NCBI GenBank assembly: GCA_041663205.1
Contig: JBAZQZ010000008.1
Coordinates: 1 to 38,658 of the forward strand
Direction: 5' to 3'
Source: UM-FILTER-38-24 sp041663205
Lineage (GTDB): Bacteria > Patescibacteriota > Gracilibacteria > UBA1369 > LOWO2-01-FULL-3
DNA length: 38,658 nucleotides
Shown here in pieces: positions 15,609-22,553 of the stretch. Each line of letters starts with the position of its first letter. The stretch's first letter is position 1. The position numbers were made by a program, and so were the translations under genes. Under the pieces are notes generated by a model. It saw only the letters and a list, made by a program, of their open reading frames with translations, was not told the origin of the DNA and did not search any database.

Positions 15609-16671
15609 CTTCAGATGTTTCATCAGATATTTCAGCGCCTTCCGGTATGGCTTTTGCAATCTCTTTTACATTTCCGGAAATATAAGTTTTCACATCTTTC
15701 TCGATATCCTTCGTCAATTTGGTATTTCCCAAAAGGAAATTTTTCGCGCTTTCACGCCCCTGTCCCAATTTCTCCTCATGATAGCTGTAAAAAGCTCCGG
15801 CTTTTCTAACTATATTGTATTTTGTGGCAAGGTCGAGAAGGTCTCCCTCAAAAGAAATTCCCCTATTGTAAAGAATATCAAACTCAGCCGTTTTAAACGG
15901 AGGAGCAATCTTATTTTTCACTATTTTTACTTTCACACGATTTCCGACAAGCTCTTTTTCAGCACTACCGGGGTCTTCAATTTTTCCTATACTTCTTATA
16001 TCCATTCTTACGGAAGCGTAAAATTTTAAAGCCTGTCCGCCGGTCGTGGTTTCAGGATTCCCAAACATAACTCCGATTTTCATGCGCAACTGATTAAGGA
16101 AAATCACAGTAGTGTTTGTTTTGGATGTAATTGCGGTAAGTTTTCTTAAAGCCTGGCTCATAAGTCTTGCCTGAAGCCCCATGTGCGAATCGCCCATATC
16201 TCCGTCAATTTCAGCGCGCGGGGTCAAAGCGGCAACAGAATCGATCACAATAGCGTCGATACCCCCGCTTCTTACCAAAGTCTCAACTATTTCAAGAGCC
16301 TGTTCTCCGCTATCCGGCTGAGCCAAAAGAAGCGCATCAACGTCAACACCTATTCTTCTCGCATATTCAGGATCAAGAGCATGTTCGGCGTCTACGAACG
16401 CAACAGTGCCTCCGGCCCTTTGCGCATGAGCCAAAATATGGAGGCTCAACGTGGTTTTTCCGGAGCTTTCAGGCCCGAAAATCTCCACAACCCTTCCGCG
16501 CGGGATTCCTCCTCCCAACGCAACATCAAGAGAAAGAGACCCTGTCGAAATTGTTTCAATAGGTACTCTGGTTTCTTCACCCATTTTCATTATGGAGCCT
16601 TTTCCAAAACTTTTTTCGATCTGGGCTATTGCCAAATCGATAGCCTTATTTTTTTCATTTTTTACTGTCAT
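15601..16671 (-). CDS. recA: Recombinase RecA
   Basis: 356 residues. The opening KAIDLAIAQIEKSFGKGSIM is the standard RecA start. Walker A is GPESSGKTTL, Walker B ends in AIVIDSVAALTPRAEIDG and is followed by DSHMGLQARLMSQALRKL (loop L1), then VIFLNQLRMKIGVMFGNPETTTGG (loop L2). The C-terminal domain is complete and ends in an acidic tail (EISDETSEDE). It catalyses homologous pairing and strand exchange and, in SOS systems, triggers LexA self-cleavage. The promoter has a near-perfect palindrome filling the spacer, consistent with SOS-type repression. recX overlaps its stop codon. Confidence 0.98.
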   Translation of the reverse strand: MTVKNEKNKAIDLAIAQIEKSFGKGSIMKMGEETRVPIETISTGSLSLDVALGGGIPRGRVVEIFGPESSGKTTLSLHILAHAQRAGGTVAFVDAEHALDPEYARRIGVDVDALLLAQPDSGEQALEIVETLVRSGGIDAIVIDSVAALTPRAEIDGDMGDSHMGLQARLMSQALRKLTAITSKTNTTVIFLNQLRMKIGVMFGNPETTTGGQALKFYASVRMDIRSIGKIEDPGSAEKELVGNRVKVKIVKNKIAPPFKTAEFDILYNRGISFEGDLLDLATKYNIVRKAGAFYSYHEEKLGQGRESAKNFLLGNTKLTKDIEKDVKTYISGNVKEIAKAIPEGAEISDETSEDE

Positions 16672-16701
16672 AGGATTATTGTTATTTATTAAAGTGCCTA
16701 C

Positions 16702-16730
16702 AGTATAGGTGAGCGTACACTCACCGTCAA
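16702..16730 (-). promoter_or_regulatory. recA promoter
   Basis: On the minus strand TTGACG (16725-16730), a 17-bp spacer and TATACT (16702-16707), about 31 nt before the recA ATG. It is one of the best sigma70-type promoters in the window. Confidence 0.8.
16708..16725. promoter_or_regulatory. Palindromic operator in the recA promoter, LexA-box candidate
   Basis: GGTGAGCGTACACTCACC is an 18-bp inverted repeat with only one mismatched pair (GGTGAG / CTCACC arms around a central GTAC). It fills the whole space between the -35 and -10 boxes of recA, the classic position for a repressor. The sequence differs from the E. coli, Bacillus and alphaproteobacterial LexA boxes as I know them. Confidence 0.7.
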
Positions 16731-16743
16731 TAGATTTTTTGTA

Positions 16744-16753
16744 TTTCGCGAAA
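16744..16753. repeat. TTTCGCGAAA palindrome upstream of recA
   Basis: A 10-bp perfect palindrome about 14 bp upstream of the recA -35 box. A longer form, CTTTTCGCGAAAAG, lies at 24056-24069 in the promoter of the LTD-cohesin-dockerin gene. Confidence 0.4.
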
Positions 16754-16782
16754 AATGCTTAAGCAAGCCACTTATAGCACAC

Positions 16783-16810
16783 CGACATTAAATTTTCGTT
16801 AAAAAAAGAT
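16783..16810 (-). repeat. Dispersed AT-rich intergenic element, copy 1
   Basis: The plus strand begins CGACATTAAATTTTCGTTAA and continues into an A-run ending GAT. It is 28 bp long and identical except for one base to 24091-24118. Both copies sit between the 3' end of one minus-strand gene and the promoter of the next. Confidence 0.65.
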
Positions 16811-16833
16811 AAAATTTTTATAAAATATTTATC
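16799..16833 (-). terminator. Possible AT-only terminator after the small zinc-ribbon gene
   Basis: On the minus strand GATAAA (16828-16833) can pair with TTTATC (16808-16813), followed by a T run. The stem is all AT apart from one pair, so it is weak; position and T-tract support it. Confidence 0.35.
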
Positions 16834-16844
16834 TCACCAAAAAA

Positions 16845-17057
16845 TTATTTTTCAACAACTTTCTTCTCTCCGGGTTTCGGTTCATCGAGTCTGAAAAAAG
16901 CGGAGATGCTTTTTTGTGTGCCGAAAGCCACATTTTTAGTCCCGCATTTTTTGCAAGTATAAACATATTTTCTGCCGACTCTGTTGGTTTCGACAATTTC
17001 CTCGCAATCTTTGCAGTAAAAAATAATATTACAATCTTTTAAATTTTCTTCAGTCAT
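16845..17057 (-). CDS. Small zinc-ribbon protein
   Basis: A 70-residue protein with a zinc ribbon of two pairs, CKDCEEIV and CKKCGTKN (residues about 15-18 and 35-38), around the strand RVGRKYVYTC. The tail is charged (LDEPKPGEKKVVEK). Function unknown; such mini-ribbons often bind nucleic acid or a partner protein. It starts 11 bp after the four-helix membrane protein and is surely in its operon. I do not know a named family. Confidence 0.8.
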   Translation of the reverse strand: MTEENLKDCNIIFYCKDCEEIVETNRVGRKYVYTCKKCGTKNVAFGTQKSISAFFRLDEPKPGEKKVVEK

Positions 17058-17068
17058 GAAAATATAAA

Positions 17069-17671
17069 TTATAGATCTATGGTTTTTTGAGAGCTTTCTT
17101 CCCTTTCGAAATGCTCCGCTTTTGGAATGTTGTCGGCAAAAATATCATCCGAAACGCCTCCGGAAATTCTATCTTCGATGTCGATTAAAGGCTTGATCTC
17201 GCCCTCAATGTCAAAATCCACTTCTTTTTTCTTCAGTCCGGCAAAAGCGCCAAGAATCGTAAGTCCCGTTCCGATAAATGAAAAAATTATTCCGATTCCT
17301 ACATTTTTCTCCGTCAAATTTATTCCGAATTTCGGATGGAAATAAACACTCAAAGCAAGCACAAGCATAAGGATGGAAAGACCGCTTGCCGCAATGAAAA
17401 TATGAATATCTGAAAGAGGCAATTTTAATTCCGATTTCTTAAAAAGTTTCATGCCTGCCACCAAAGCGCACGCCACGCCGGAAACAAGAACAAGAAGCCC
17501 CGCAAGGTACATCGGCCCTGTAATTCCCAAAAACATGTCTCCGGTCTTGAATTTATCTATGTCTTGATACCACGGCAAAAAAGCCCCCAAAAACATCAAA
17601 AACCCTCCGGCCAAAGCCAATTTCTTGTAAAAAGGTAATTGCCTAAATTTGTATTTTAAAGAGTCAGGCAT
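17069..17671 (-). CDS. Four-helix membrane protein of unknown function
   Basis: 200 residues with hydrophobic helices at about 17-32, 50-72, 87-108 and 122-145. The first helix carries FLGAFLPWYQDIDKF, a GxFLPW pattern seen in several small uncharacterised membrane proteins. The C-terminal 50 residues are acidic and probably cytoplasmic. It is co-transcribed with the small zinc-ribbon gene and divergent from the glycosyltransferase gene. The shared 47-bp intergenic region contains a perfect inverted repeat, so the two transcripts may be regulated together. Confidence 0.75.
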   Translation of the reverse strand: MPDSLKYKFRQLPFYKKLALAGGFLMFLGAFLPWYQDIDKFKTGDMFLGITGPMYLAGLLVLVSGVACALVAGMKLFKKSELKLPLSDIHIFIAASGLSILMLVLALSVYFHPKFGINLTEKNVGIGIIFSFIGTGLTILGAFAGLKKKEVDFDIEGEIKPLIDIEDRISGGVSDDIFADNIPKAEHFEREESSQKTIDL

Positions 17672-17690
17672 ATTGAATAAAGTTTAAGTT

Positions 17691-17708
17691 TATTACAGAA
17701 TTGTAATA
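17691..17708. promoter_or_regulatory. Inverted repeat between divergent genes
   Basis: TATTACA-GAAT-TGTAATA: two perfect 7-bp arms. The repeat overlaps the start of the plus-strand -10 box (17707) and a minus-strand TACAAT (17700-17705), so a bound protein would block both promoters. Confidence 0.5.
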
Positions 17709-17712
17709 TACT
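17707..17712 (+). promoter_or_regulatory. -10 box giving a leaderless glycosyltransferase transcript
   Basis: TATACT ends 6 nt before the ATG at 17719. The -35 region is poor (TTAAGT at a 17-bp spacing). The position implies transcription starting at the start codon. Confidence 0.5.
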
Positions 17713-17718
17713 GAAAAC

Positions 17719-18825
17719 ATGAAAATTGCAATAGACATTAGGTCGGCTGCGGGGGAGAAAGCGGGAAAAGGCTGGTTCACTTTCAACATCGTAAGGAATT
17801 TGCTGAAAATTGACCGCAAAAACGAATACATTTTGTACTGCTCGGATTTTGTCGCCGGATTCGAAGAATTCAAAAATGCCAAACAAAAAAGAATTTCGGG
17901 GAAGGGCATCCTTTGGCACATAAACACAGCAATCGACATATACAAAGAAAAAGCGAACATGTTTTTTGCGCCGACAAGTTTCATAATCCCGATTTTACTT
18001 CCGAAATCAATAAAAAGCATAATAGTGGTGCACGACTTGGTGGCTTTCTTGTCACCGAAAACCCACAACAAGAAAGCGGTGTTCGTAGAAAAATTATTAC
18101 TGAAAACCGCACTGAAAAAAGCATACAAAATAGTCGCCGTTTCAAAAAATACAAAAAAAGATGTCATGGAAAAATTCGATACGGACGAACAAAAAATAGA
18201 AGTTATTGCCTGCGCGGCGGGGGGAGAATACGGGAAAATAAAAGAAGAAATACTCAAAGAATTTGCAAAAAAAACAAATCTTCCGGAAAAATTTTTCCTT
18301 GCGGTCGGGACGATAGAACCGCGAAAAAATTACGTAAATTTGGTAAAAGCATTTGCATTGATAAAAGAGCGTTTTCCGGATTATTACCTGATAATCGTAG
18401 GGAAAAACGGCTGGGATTTTACCCCCGTCTACGAAGAAATAAAAAGAAATTATCTGCAAAAATACGTGCATGTTTTGGGATATTTGTCGGAAAAAAGTTT
18501 GGTGAATTTATACAATTTGGCGGAGGCCTTGGTGTTCCCGTCGTTTTACGAAGGATTCGGAATCCCGCCTCTGGAAGCCATGAAATCACATTGCGCGGTA
18601 ATATCTTCCTGCACGTCATCTTTGCCGGAAGTGGTGGGTGACGCGGCGCTTCTTGTAGACCCGAACAGCCCGTCACAAATCGCCGAGGCGATGGTAAAAA
18701 TAACCACCGACAAAGACTTGAAAAATACATTAATAGAAAAAGGACTGAAACAATCCGAAAAATTTTCATGGGAAGCTTCAGCGGATAAACTTTACGAAGT
18801 TATTCACAAAACGCCAAAAAAATGA
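17719..18825 (+). CDS. GT4-family glycosyltransferase
   Basis: 368 residues with a GT-B fold. The N-terminal half starts KIAIDIRSAAGEKAGKGWFTFNIVRNLL, typical of mannosyl- or rhamnosyl-type GT4 enzymes. It continues with VVHDLVAFLSP and VAVSKNTKKDV. The C-terminal nucleotide-sugar domain has FLAVGTIEPRKNYVNLVKAF and the SFYEGFGIPPLEAMKS block with the EX7E motif. It would transfer a sugar from an NDP donor during cell-surface polysaccharide or glycan synthesis. No other glycan genes are adjacent. NAD kinase follows 29 bp downstream. The acceptor is unknown. Confidence 0.92.
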   Translation: MKIAIDIRSAAGEKAGKGWFTFNIVRNLLKIDRKNEYILYCSDFVAGFEEFKNAKQKRISGKGILWHINTAIDIYKEKANMFFAPTSFIIPILLPKSIKSIIVVHDLVAFLSPKTHNKKAVFVEKLLLKTALKKAYKIVAVSKNTKKDVMEKFDTDEQKIEVIACAAGGEYGKIKEEILKEFAKKTNLPEKFFLAVGTIEPRKNYVNLVKAFALIKERFPDYYLIIVGKNGWDFTPVYEEIKRNYLQKYVHVLGYLSEKSLVNLYNLAEALVFPSFYEGFGIPPLEAMKSHCAVISSCTSSLPEVVGDAALLVDPNSPSQIAEAMVKITTDKDLKNTLIEKGLKQSEKFSWEASADKLYEVIHKTPKK

Positions 18826-18854
18826 AATAATACAGGCGCAAATAACATTTATAT

Positions 18855-19745
18855 ATGCTTGAACCAAAGCTGAATAAACAGCTTAACAAAATAGGAATCA
18901 TCACGAAACGCGACAACTCTCATTATAAAAAACTTATCGTGGAGCTCGCCAAACATCTTAAAAATAAACACAAAGATTTATTTTTCGACAAAAATTCTTT
19001 CAAATATATAAAAGACGAAAAAAAAGGATATTCAAAAGAGGAATTATTGAATAGGACGGATCTCGTAATCGCCCTCGGAGGCGACGGAACACTTCTTAAA
19101 ACCGCAAGGAATACGCAGAGAAAAAAAACGCTTATATTAGGGGTAAACCTGGGAAATGTAGGGTTCTTGAGCGAGGCGTCTCCCGAAAATTTATATGAAA
19201 CTTTGGATAAAATTTTTGCCGGCCAATACACGATCGATAAACGCGCCCTTTTAAGAGTAACTGTTTACAGAAATAATAAAAAGATAGAAACATTCTTGGC
19301 GTTAAACGACGTGGTGATAAACCAAGGGGCGTTCGCGCGCTTGATCAGGCTTGAACTCGCAATCAACAGCAGAAAATTGGTGAGTTTCAGCGCCGACGGA
19401 GTAATAGTCGCGACGCCAACGGGCTCAACGGCACATTCACTTTCAGCCGGCGGACCGATCGTACATCCGAGCATTCAAGGAATCACAATCACCCCGATAT
19501 GCCCGAGCTCACTTTCAATGCGCCCGATCATCGTGCCGGATTCCCGCCAACTCACACTGATAGTCGAAACGCACAGACGCGAAGAATCAGCCACAATCGG
19601 ACTCACAATCGACGGACAGGAACTGATAAAACTCGAATATGGCGACAAAATTGCATGCCGAAGAAGCCGCCGATATTTATATCTAACACGCACACGAAAC
19701 CGCTATTACAAACAGCTTCGTGACAAACTAAGATGGGGAGAGTAA
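18855..19745 (+). CDS. nadK: NAD kinase
   Basis: 296 residues. The catalytic LVIALGGDGTLLKTARN motif sits near residue 70, LILGVNLGNVGFLSEASPENL near 94 and the second conserved region SADGVIVATPTGSTAHSLSAGGPIVHP near 180. SLSMRPIIVPDS follows near 220. It phosphorylates NAD to NADP. The gene lies next to the convergent glutamate dehydrogenase gene (10 bp between stops), an enzyme that may use NADP. The ATG has no Shine-Dalgarno sequence. The identification is secure. Confidence 0.95.
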   Translation: MLEPKLNKQLNKIGIITKRDNSHYKKLIVELAKHLKNKHKDLFFDKNSFKYIKDEKKGYSKEELLNRTDLVIALGGDGTLLKTARNTQRKKTLILGVNLGNVGFLSEASPENLYETLDKIFAGQYTIDKRALLRVTVYRNNKKIETFLALNDVVINQGAFARLIRLELAINSRKLVSFSADGVIVATPTGSTAHSLSAGGPIVHPSIQGITITPICPSSLSMRPIIVPDSRQLTLIVETHRREESATIGLTIDGQELIKLEYGDKIACRRSRRYLYLTRTRNRYYKQLRDKLRWGE

Positions 19746-19755
19746 CAAGGAAAAC

Positions 19756-20997
19756 TTAAATCTTCCAATTCTCCTTGATAGCCTTTTCGACGCGTGAGAT
19801 TGCGGCGATAAAAGCAGCTTCTCTGAACGTGCAATTGTATTTTTCGGCATTGGCCTTAACGCCTTGCCAAGCTTTCACCATAATATCTTTAAGTTTCGCG
19901 TTTACCTCGTCTGTCTCCCAATATTTGTCATCTGCATTTTGCAACATTTCAAACCAGCTCACCGTGACTCCGCCAGCGTTTGCGAGGATATCAGGTATGA
20001 CAGGAATTTGTTTTTTTGACAAAATTTCATCGGCCTCCGGAGTTGTAGGTCCGTTCGCAAGCTCAAAAACAAGCTTAGCTTTTACTTGGTCAGCGTTGCC
20101 TGCAGTAACCTGATTTTCAAGAGCCGCAAGAATCAAAATATCGCAGTCCTGTACTAGTAATTCTTCATTTGTAATAGCCTTTACATTCGCACCTTCAAAC
20201 GCATGAACAGTCCCTTTTTCGGCCTTGCATTTTGACAATTCGGCGAAATTAAGCCCGTCAGCGCAGTAGACCCCTCCTTGTGAATCCGAAGTACCGACCA
20301 ATTTATATCCCTCAGCGGTAAGAAGTTCGATCATCACACTCCCCGCATTTCCAAATCCCTGAACAATGATTTTTGTATCGGAAGGATTCATCCCTTTCTC
20401 GGTTGTATATTCTTTCAAAACATAAGTTCCGCCCATCGCAGTAGCCTTATCTCTTCCCTTGCTTCCGCCATTTTCCAAAGGTTTTCCCGTGACAACGCCC
20501 TTCGCATCATGTCCGACAAATTTTGAATATTCATCGGCGATCCAAGACATAATTTTCGGAGTCGTGTTTACATCAGGAGCCGGAACGTCTGTCTTTGGCC
20601 CGATAACCGGCGCAATCAAACGGATATAAGCCCTCGTCAACCTCTCAAGTTCTCCTTCTGAAAGCTCTTTTGGATTAACAATAATTCCTCCTTTCCCACC
20701 TCCAAGCGGAATTCCCACAACTGAACATTTGATAGTCATCCACGCGGAAAGTGCCATCACCTCGCCAAAATCAACTTGTTGGTGATACCTGATTCCTCCT
20801 TTGAAAGGTCCGCAAGCATTATTGTGTTGAACCCTGAAACCCGTGAACATTCTAAGATTTCCATCGTCCATTCTTACAGGAATATTAACCTCGACTTTTC
20901 GCATAGGGTTCGACAAAAGAGTCGAAATATCTTTATCCAAATTCATAAGTTCAGAAGCCCTCTTGATTTGCGCAAGAGTATTTTCAAAAAGAGACAT
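19756..20997 (-). CDS. gdhA: Glu/Leu/Phe/Val-type glutamate dehydrogenase
   Basis: 413 residues. Conserved blocks are GFRVQHNNACGPFKGGIRYH with the substrate-binding lysine, GIPLGGGKGGIIVNPKELSEGE near 98, and PAPDVNTTPKIMSWIADEYS near 140. The Rossmann motif is VQGFGNAGSVMIELL near 210 and ELANGPTTPEADEIL lies near 310. It interconverts glutamate and 2-oxoglutarate with ammonia and links nitrogen and carbon metabolism. For a small, probably host-dependent bacterium it would allow amino-acid use or ammonia assimilation. The gene stands alone, with a 109-bp upstream region in which I see no strong promoter. Confidence 0.95.
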   Translation of the reverse strand: MSLFENTLAQIKRASELMNLDKDISTLLSNPMRKVEVNIPVRMDDGNLRMFTGFRVQHNNACGPFKGGIRYHQQVDFGEVMALSAWMTIKCSVVGIPLGGGKGGIIVNPKELSEGELERLTRAYIRLIAPVIGPKTDVPAPDVNTTPKIMSWIADEYSKFVGHDAKGVVTGKPLENGGSKGRDKATAMGGTYVLKEYTTEKGMNPSDTKIIVQGFGNAGSVMIELLTAEGYKLVGTSDSQGGVYCADGLNFAELSKCKAEKGTVHAFEGANVKAITNEELLVQDCDILILAALENQVTAGNADQVKAKLVFELANGPTTPEADEILSKKQIPVIPDILANAGGVTVSWFEMLQNADDKYWETDEVNAKLKDIMVKAWQGVKANAEKYNCTFREAAFIAAISRVEKAIKENWKI

Positions 20998-21106
20998 GTA
21001 TAAGATTGTTAATATATTTGTGGCGCAATTCTATTCTCACCGACAAAAAACTCAACAAATATCGGTTGCAAACACACCGCATTTTATGTTGTCGAACTTG
21101 TAAAAT

Positions 21107-21586
21107 TTATTTCCAAAAATGAAACCAGCTCTTTCTCGGAGCCTGCAACAAATTTAATTGATTTTCGAGGACAACAATTTTTTCTTGAAGAGAAGTGACA
21201 AGTCGTAGAAAATTCTGTCTCTCGTCGGAATGTTGGCCCAAAAGTTTTTCCATAGTTTGAGAAAAACTCCTGAAATCATTTGCGGAAATATACATTTTAT
21301 CTTCACTTTCCTCGGTATCCGAAAACTTTATGAATGATTTAACTTTTTTGTTCGTAGCCCCTGCGATTTCACTCGAAGGAGCGCTTACTTTAGCGCTTTC
21401 TGGTGCGACAACATTTATCCCGTAAAATTCACAAAAAGAATTTTTTTCGATAAGATAATTAAACCCTTGTGGAGTTTTTTGCCTTTTAATCCTTAGCTTT
21501 TTGGACTTAATTGCACGTCTGATGGTTTGGATGGATTTAAGCGATAAATCCGCAGCTTCTTGTATGCTTATAAATTCTTTTTCCAT
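21107..21586 (-). CDS. Excisionase/MerR-like helix-turn-helix protein with coiled coil
   Basis: I use the ATG at 21586 (MEKEFISIQEAADL), giving 159 residues; an upstream TTG at 21604 is less likely. Residues 5-55 form an excisionase-type winged helix: ISIQEAADLSLKSIQTIRRAIKSKKLRIKR. A Ser/Ala-rich linker follows. Then comes a coiled-coil-like C-terminal region (about 105-150, FSQTMEKLLGQHSDERQNFL), ending in the aromatic tail KSWFHFWK. The layout resembles plasmid or chromosome-borne DNA-binding proteins with an oligomerisation helix. It is the last gene of the cohesin cluster direction, 74 bp after the anchored-cohesin gene. It might regulate that cluster or be unrelated. Confidence 0.75.
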   Translation of the reverse strand: MEKEFISIQEAADLSLKSIQTIRRAIKSKKLRIKRQKTPQGFNYLIEKNSFCEFYGINVVAPESAKVSAPSSEIAGATNKKVKSFIKFSDTEESEDKMYISANDFRSFSQTMEKLLGQHSDERQNFLRLVTSLQEKIVVLENQLNLLQAPRKSWFHFWK

Positions 21587-21611
21587 AGAAATTTGAGTAA
21601 TCAATTTTTTT

Positions 21612-21649
21612 GACTACACAAAATATAGTCGATTATCCCCCAAACACAA
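21612..21649 (-). promoter_or_regulatory. Candidate promoter of the HTH gene with small inverted repeat
   Basis: On the minus strand TTGTGT (21644-21649), a 16-bp spacer and TATATT (21622-21627). A 5-bp inverted repeat GACTA/TAGTC (21612-21630) spans the -10 box and could be an autoregulatory site. Confidence 0.35.
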
Positions 21650-21660
21650 AACGTATTCTC

Positions 21661-22464
21661 TTATTTGAAATTGACAGAATTCTCCGCTCTTTTCTTCCCG
21701 TACTTAAAGGCGAGAAAAAGGGCAAAAACCATTCCTCCGAATATTCCCGCTCCGGACAAAATCCAAAAGAAAAATTTGTTTTTCGAAAAGGAGAAATTTT
21801 CAAAAACACTTACAATGCCGTTTACAAAACCGTCTTTTTGGGACAAATCTATTTCGGAATTTTCAAATTTTATATTCTTCATTTTTTCCGCGCCGTTATC
21901 CATAGCTGAAACATTCCCGTTTGAAAAAGAAAATAAAATCTTGGAATTGTCTCCGCTCTCAGCCAAAGAAGTCACTGCATAATCGAAAATTTTAAAATAA
22001 AAATCCACGATTTTTCCTCCGTTCGCAGGGAACATATCGCCTTTTTTCAAAGTTTCCCCGAAATAAATTTTATTTTTTTCAGGTGAATCTTTTACCAAGT
22101 AAAAAGGTTCTCCGCCATTTTCCAAAAACTCCCCGGCCTCATATTTCACAAAAGAAATTTTTTTCGATTCATACTTTAAGTGGAAAGAAACGCCTATTAC
22201 AGGCGAAAAAACGTCTTTCGCATACACGGAAATTTTTAACAAATCATCGTCCGCAAAGTTTTTCTCGATAAAAATTCTGCCGTTTCCGGAATCGGAATTT
22301 TTTGAAGAATTCTCGTCGGTTCCCGTTTCAAGAATAAAATTTTCCCCCGAAACCTCCAACAAAGTATCATCTATAACATCAGCAAAACATTTATATCCGA
22401 CAAAAAAAGTTATAAAAACAAATGTTAAGATATAAAGCGTTTTGAAGTATCCGAATTTTTTCAT
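21661..22464 (-). CDS. Membrane-anchored cohesin-domain protein
   Basis: 267 residues. A signal peptide or N-terminal anchor lies at 7-28. A Ser/Asn/Asp-rich linker follows to about 65. A cohesin-like beta sandwich covers about 66-205: KISVYAKDVFSPVIGVSFHLKYESKKISFV, then GEFLENGGEPFYLV and GGKIVDFYFKIF. A C-terminal transmembrane helix lies at about 230-253, followed by the stop-transfer sequence KYGKKRAENS. The cohesin would be displayed outside the cell on a short stalk. Cohesins bind dockerins, and the gene just upstream encodes a dockerin-bearing protein. A strong hairpin separates the two genes. The cohesin call rests on fold-level pattern recognition; export and anchoring are clear. 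Confidence 0.72.
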   Translation of the reverse strand: MKKFGYFKTLYILTFVFITFFVGYKCFADVIDDTLLEVSGENFILETGTDENSSKNSDSGNGRIFIEKNFADDDLLKISVYAKDVFSPVIGVSFHLKYESKKISFVKYEAGEFLENGGEPFYLVKDSPEKNKIYFGETLKKGDMFPANGGKIVDFYFKIFDYAVTSLAESGDNSKILFSFSNGNVSAMDNGAEKMKNIKFENSEIDLSQKDGFVNGIVSVFENFSFSKNKFFFWILSGAGIFGGMVFALFLAFKYGKKRAENSVNFK

Positions 22465-22494
22465 TTTTTAAAAAATAAATTATAAAATTTTTAT

Positions 22495-22530
22495 CGGGGG
22501 AGGGGAGTGATGTGAAAATCCCCGCCCCCG
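22495..22530 (-). terminator. GC-rich hairpin between the dockerin and cohesin genes
   Basis: Arms CGGGGG-x-GGGGA and TCCCC-x-CCCCCG around a 12-nt loop, with one internal mismatch. On the minus strand it is followed by an A/T stretch rather than a pure T run. It stands out in an AT-rich region. It could terminate or attenuate transcription after the dockerin gene. A perfect TATAAT (22479-22484) lies just beyond it, 14 nt before the next ATG. Confidence 0.6.
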
Positions 22531-22553
22531 AATTTGTCTGACCTCGAATTTAT

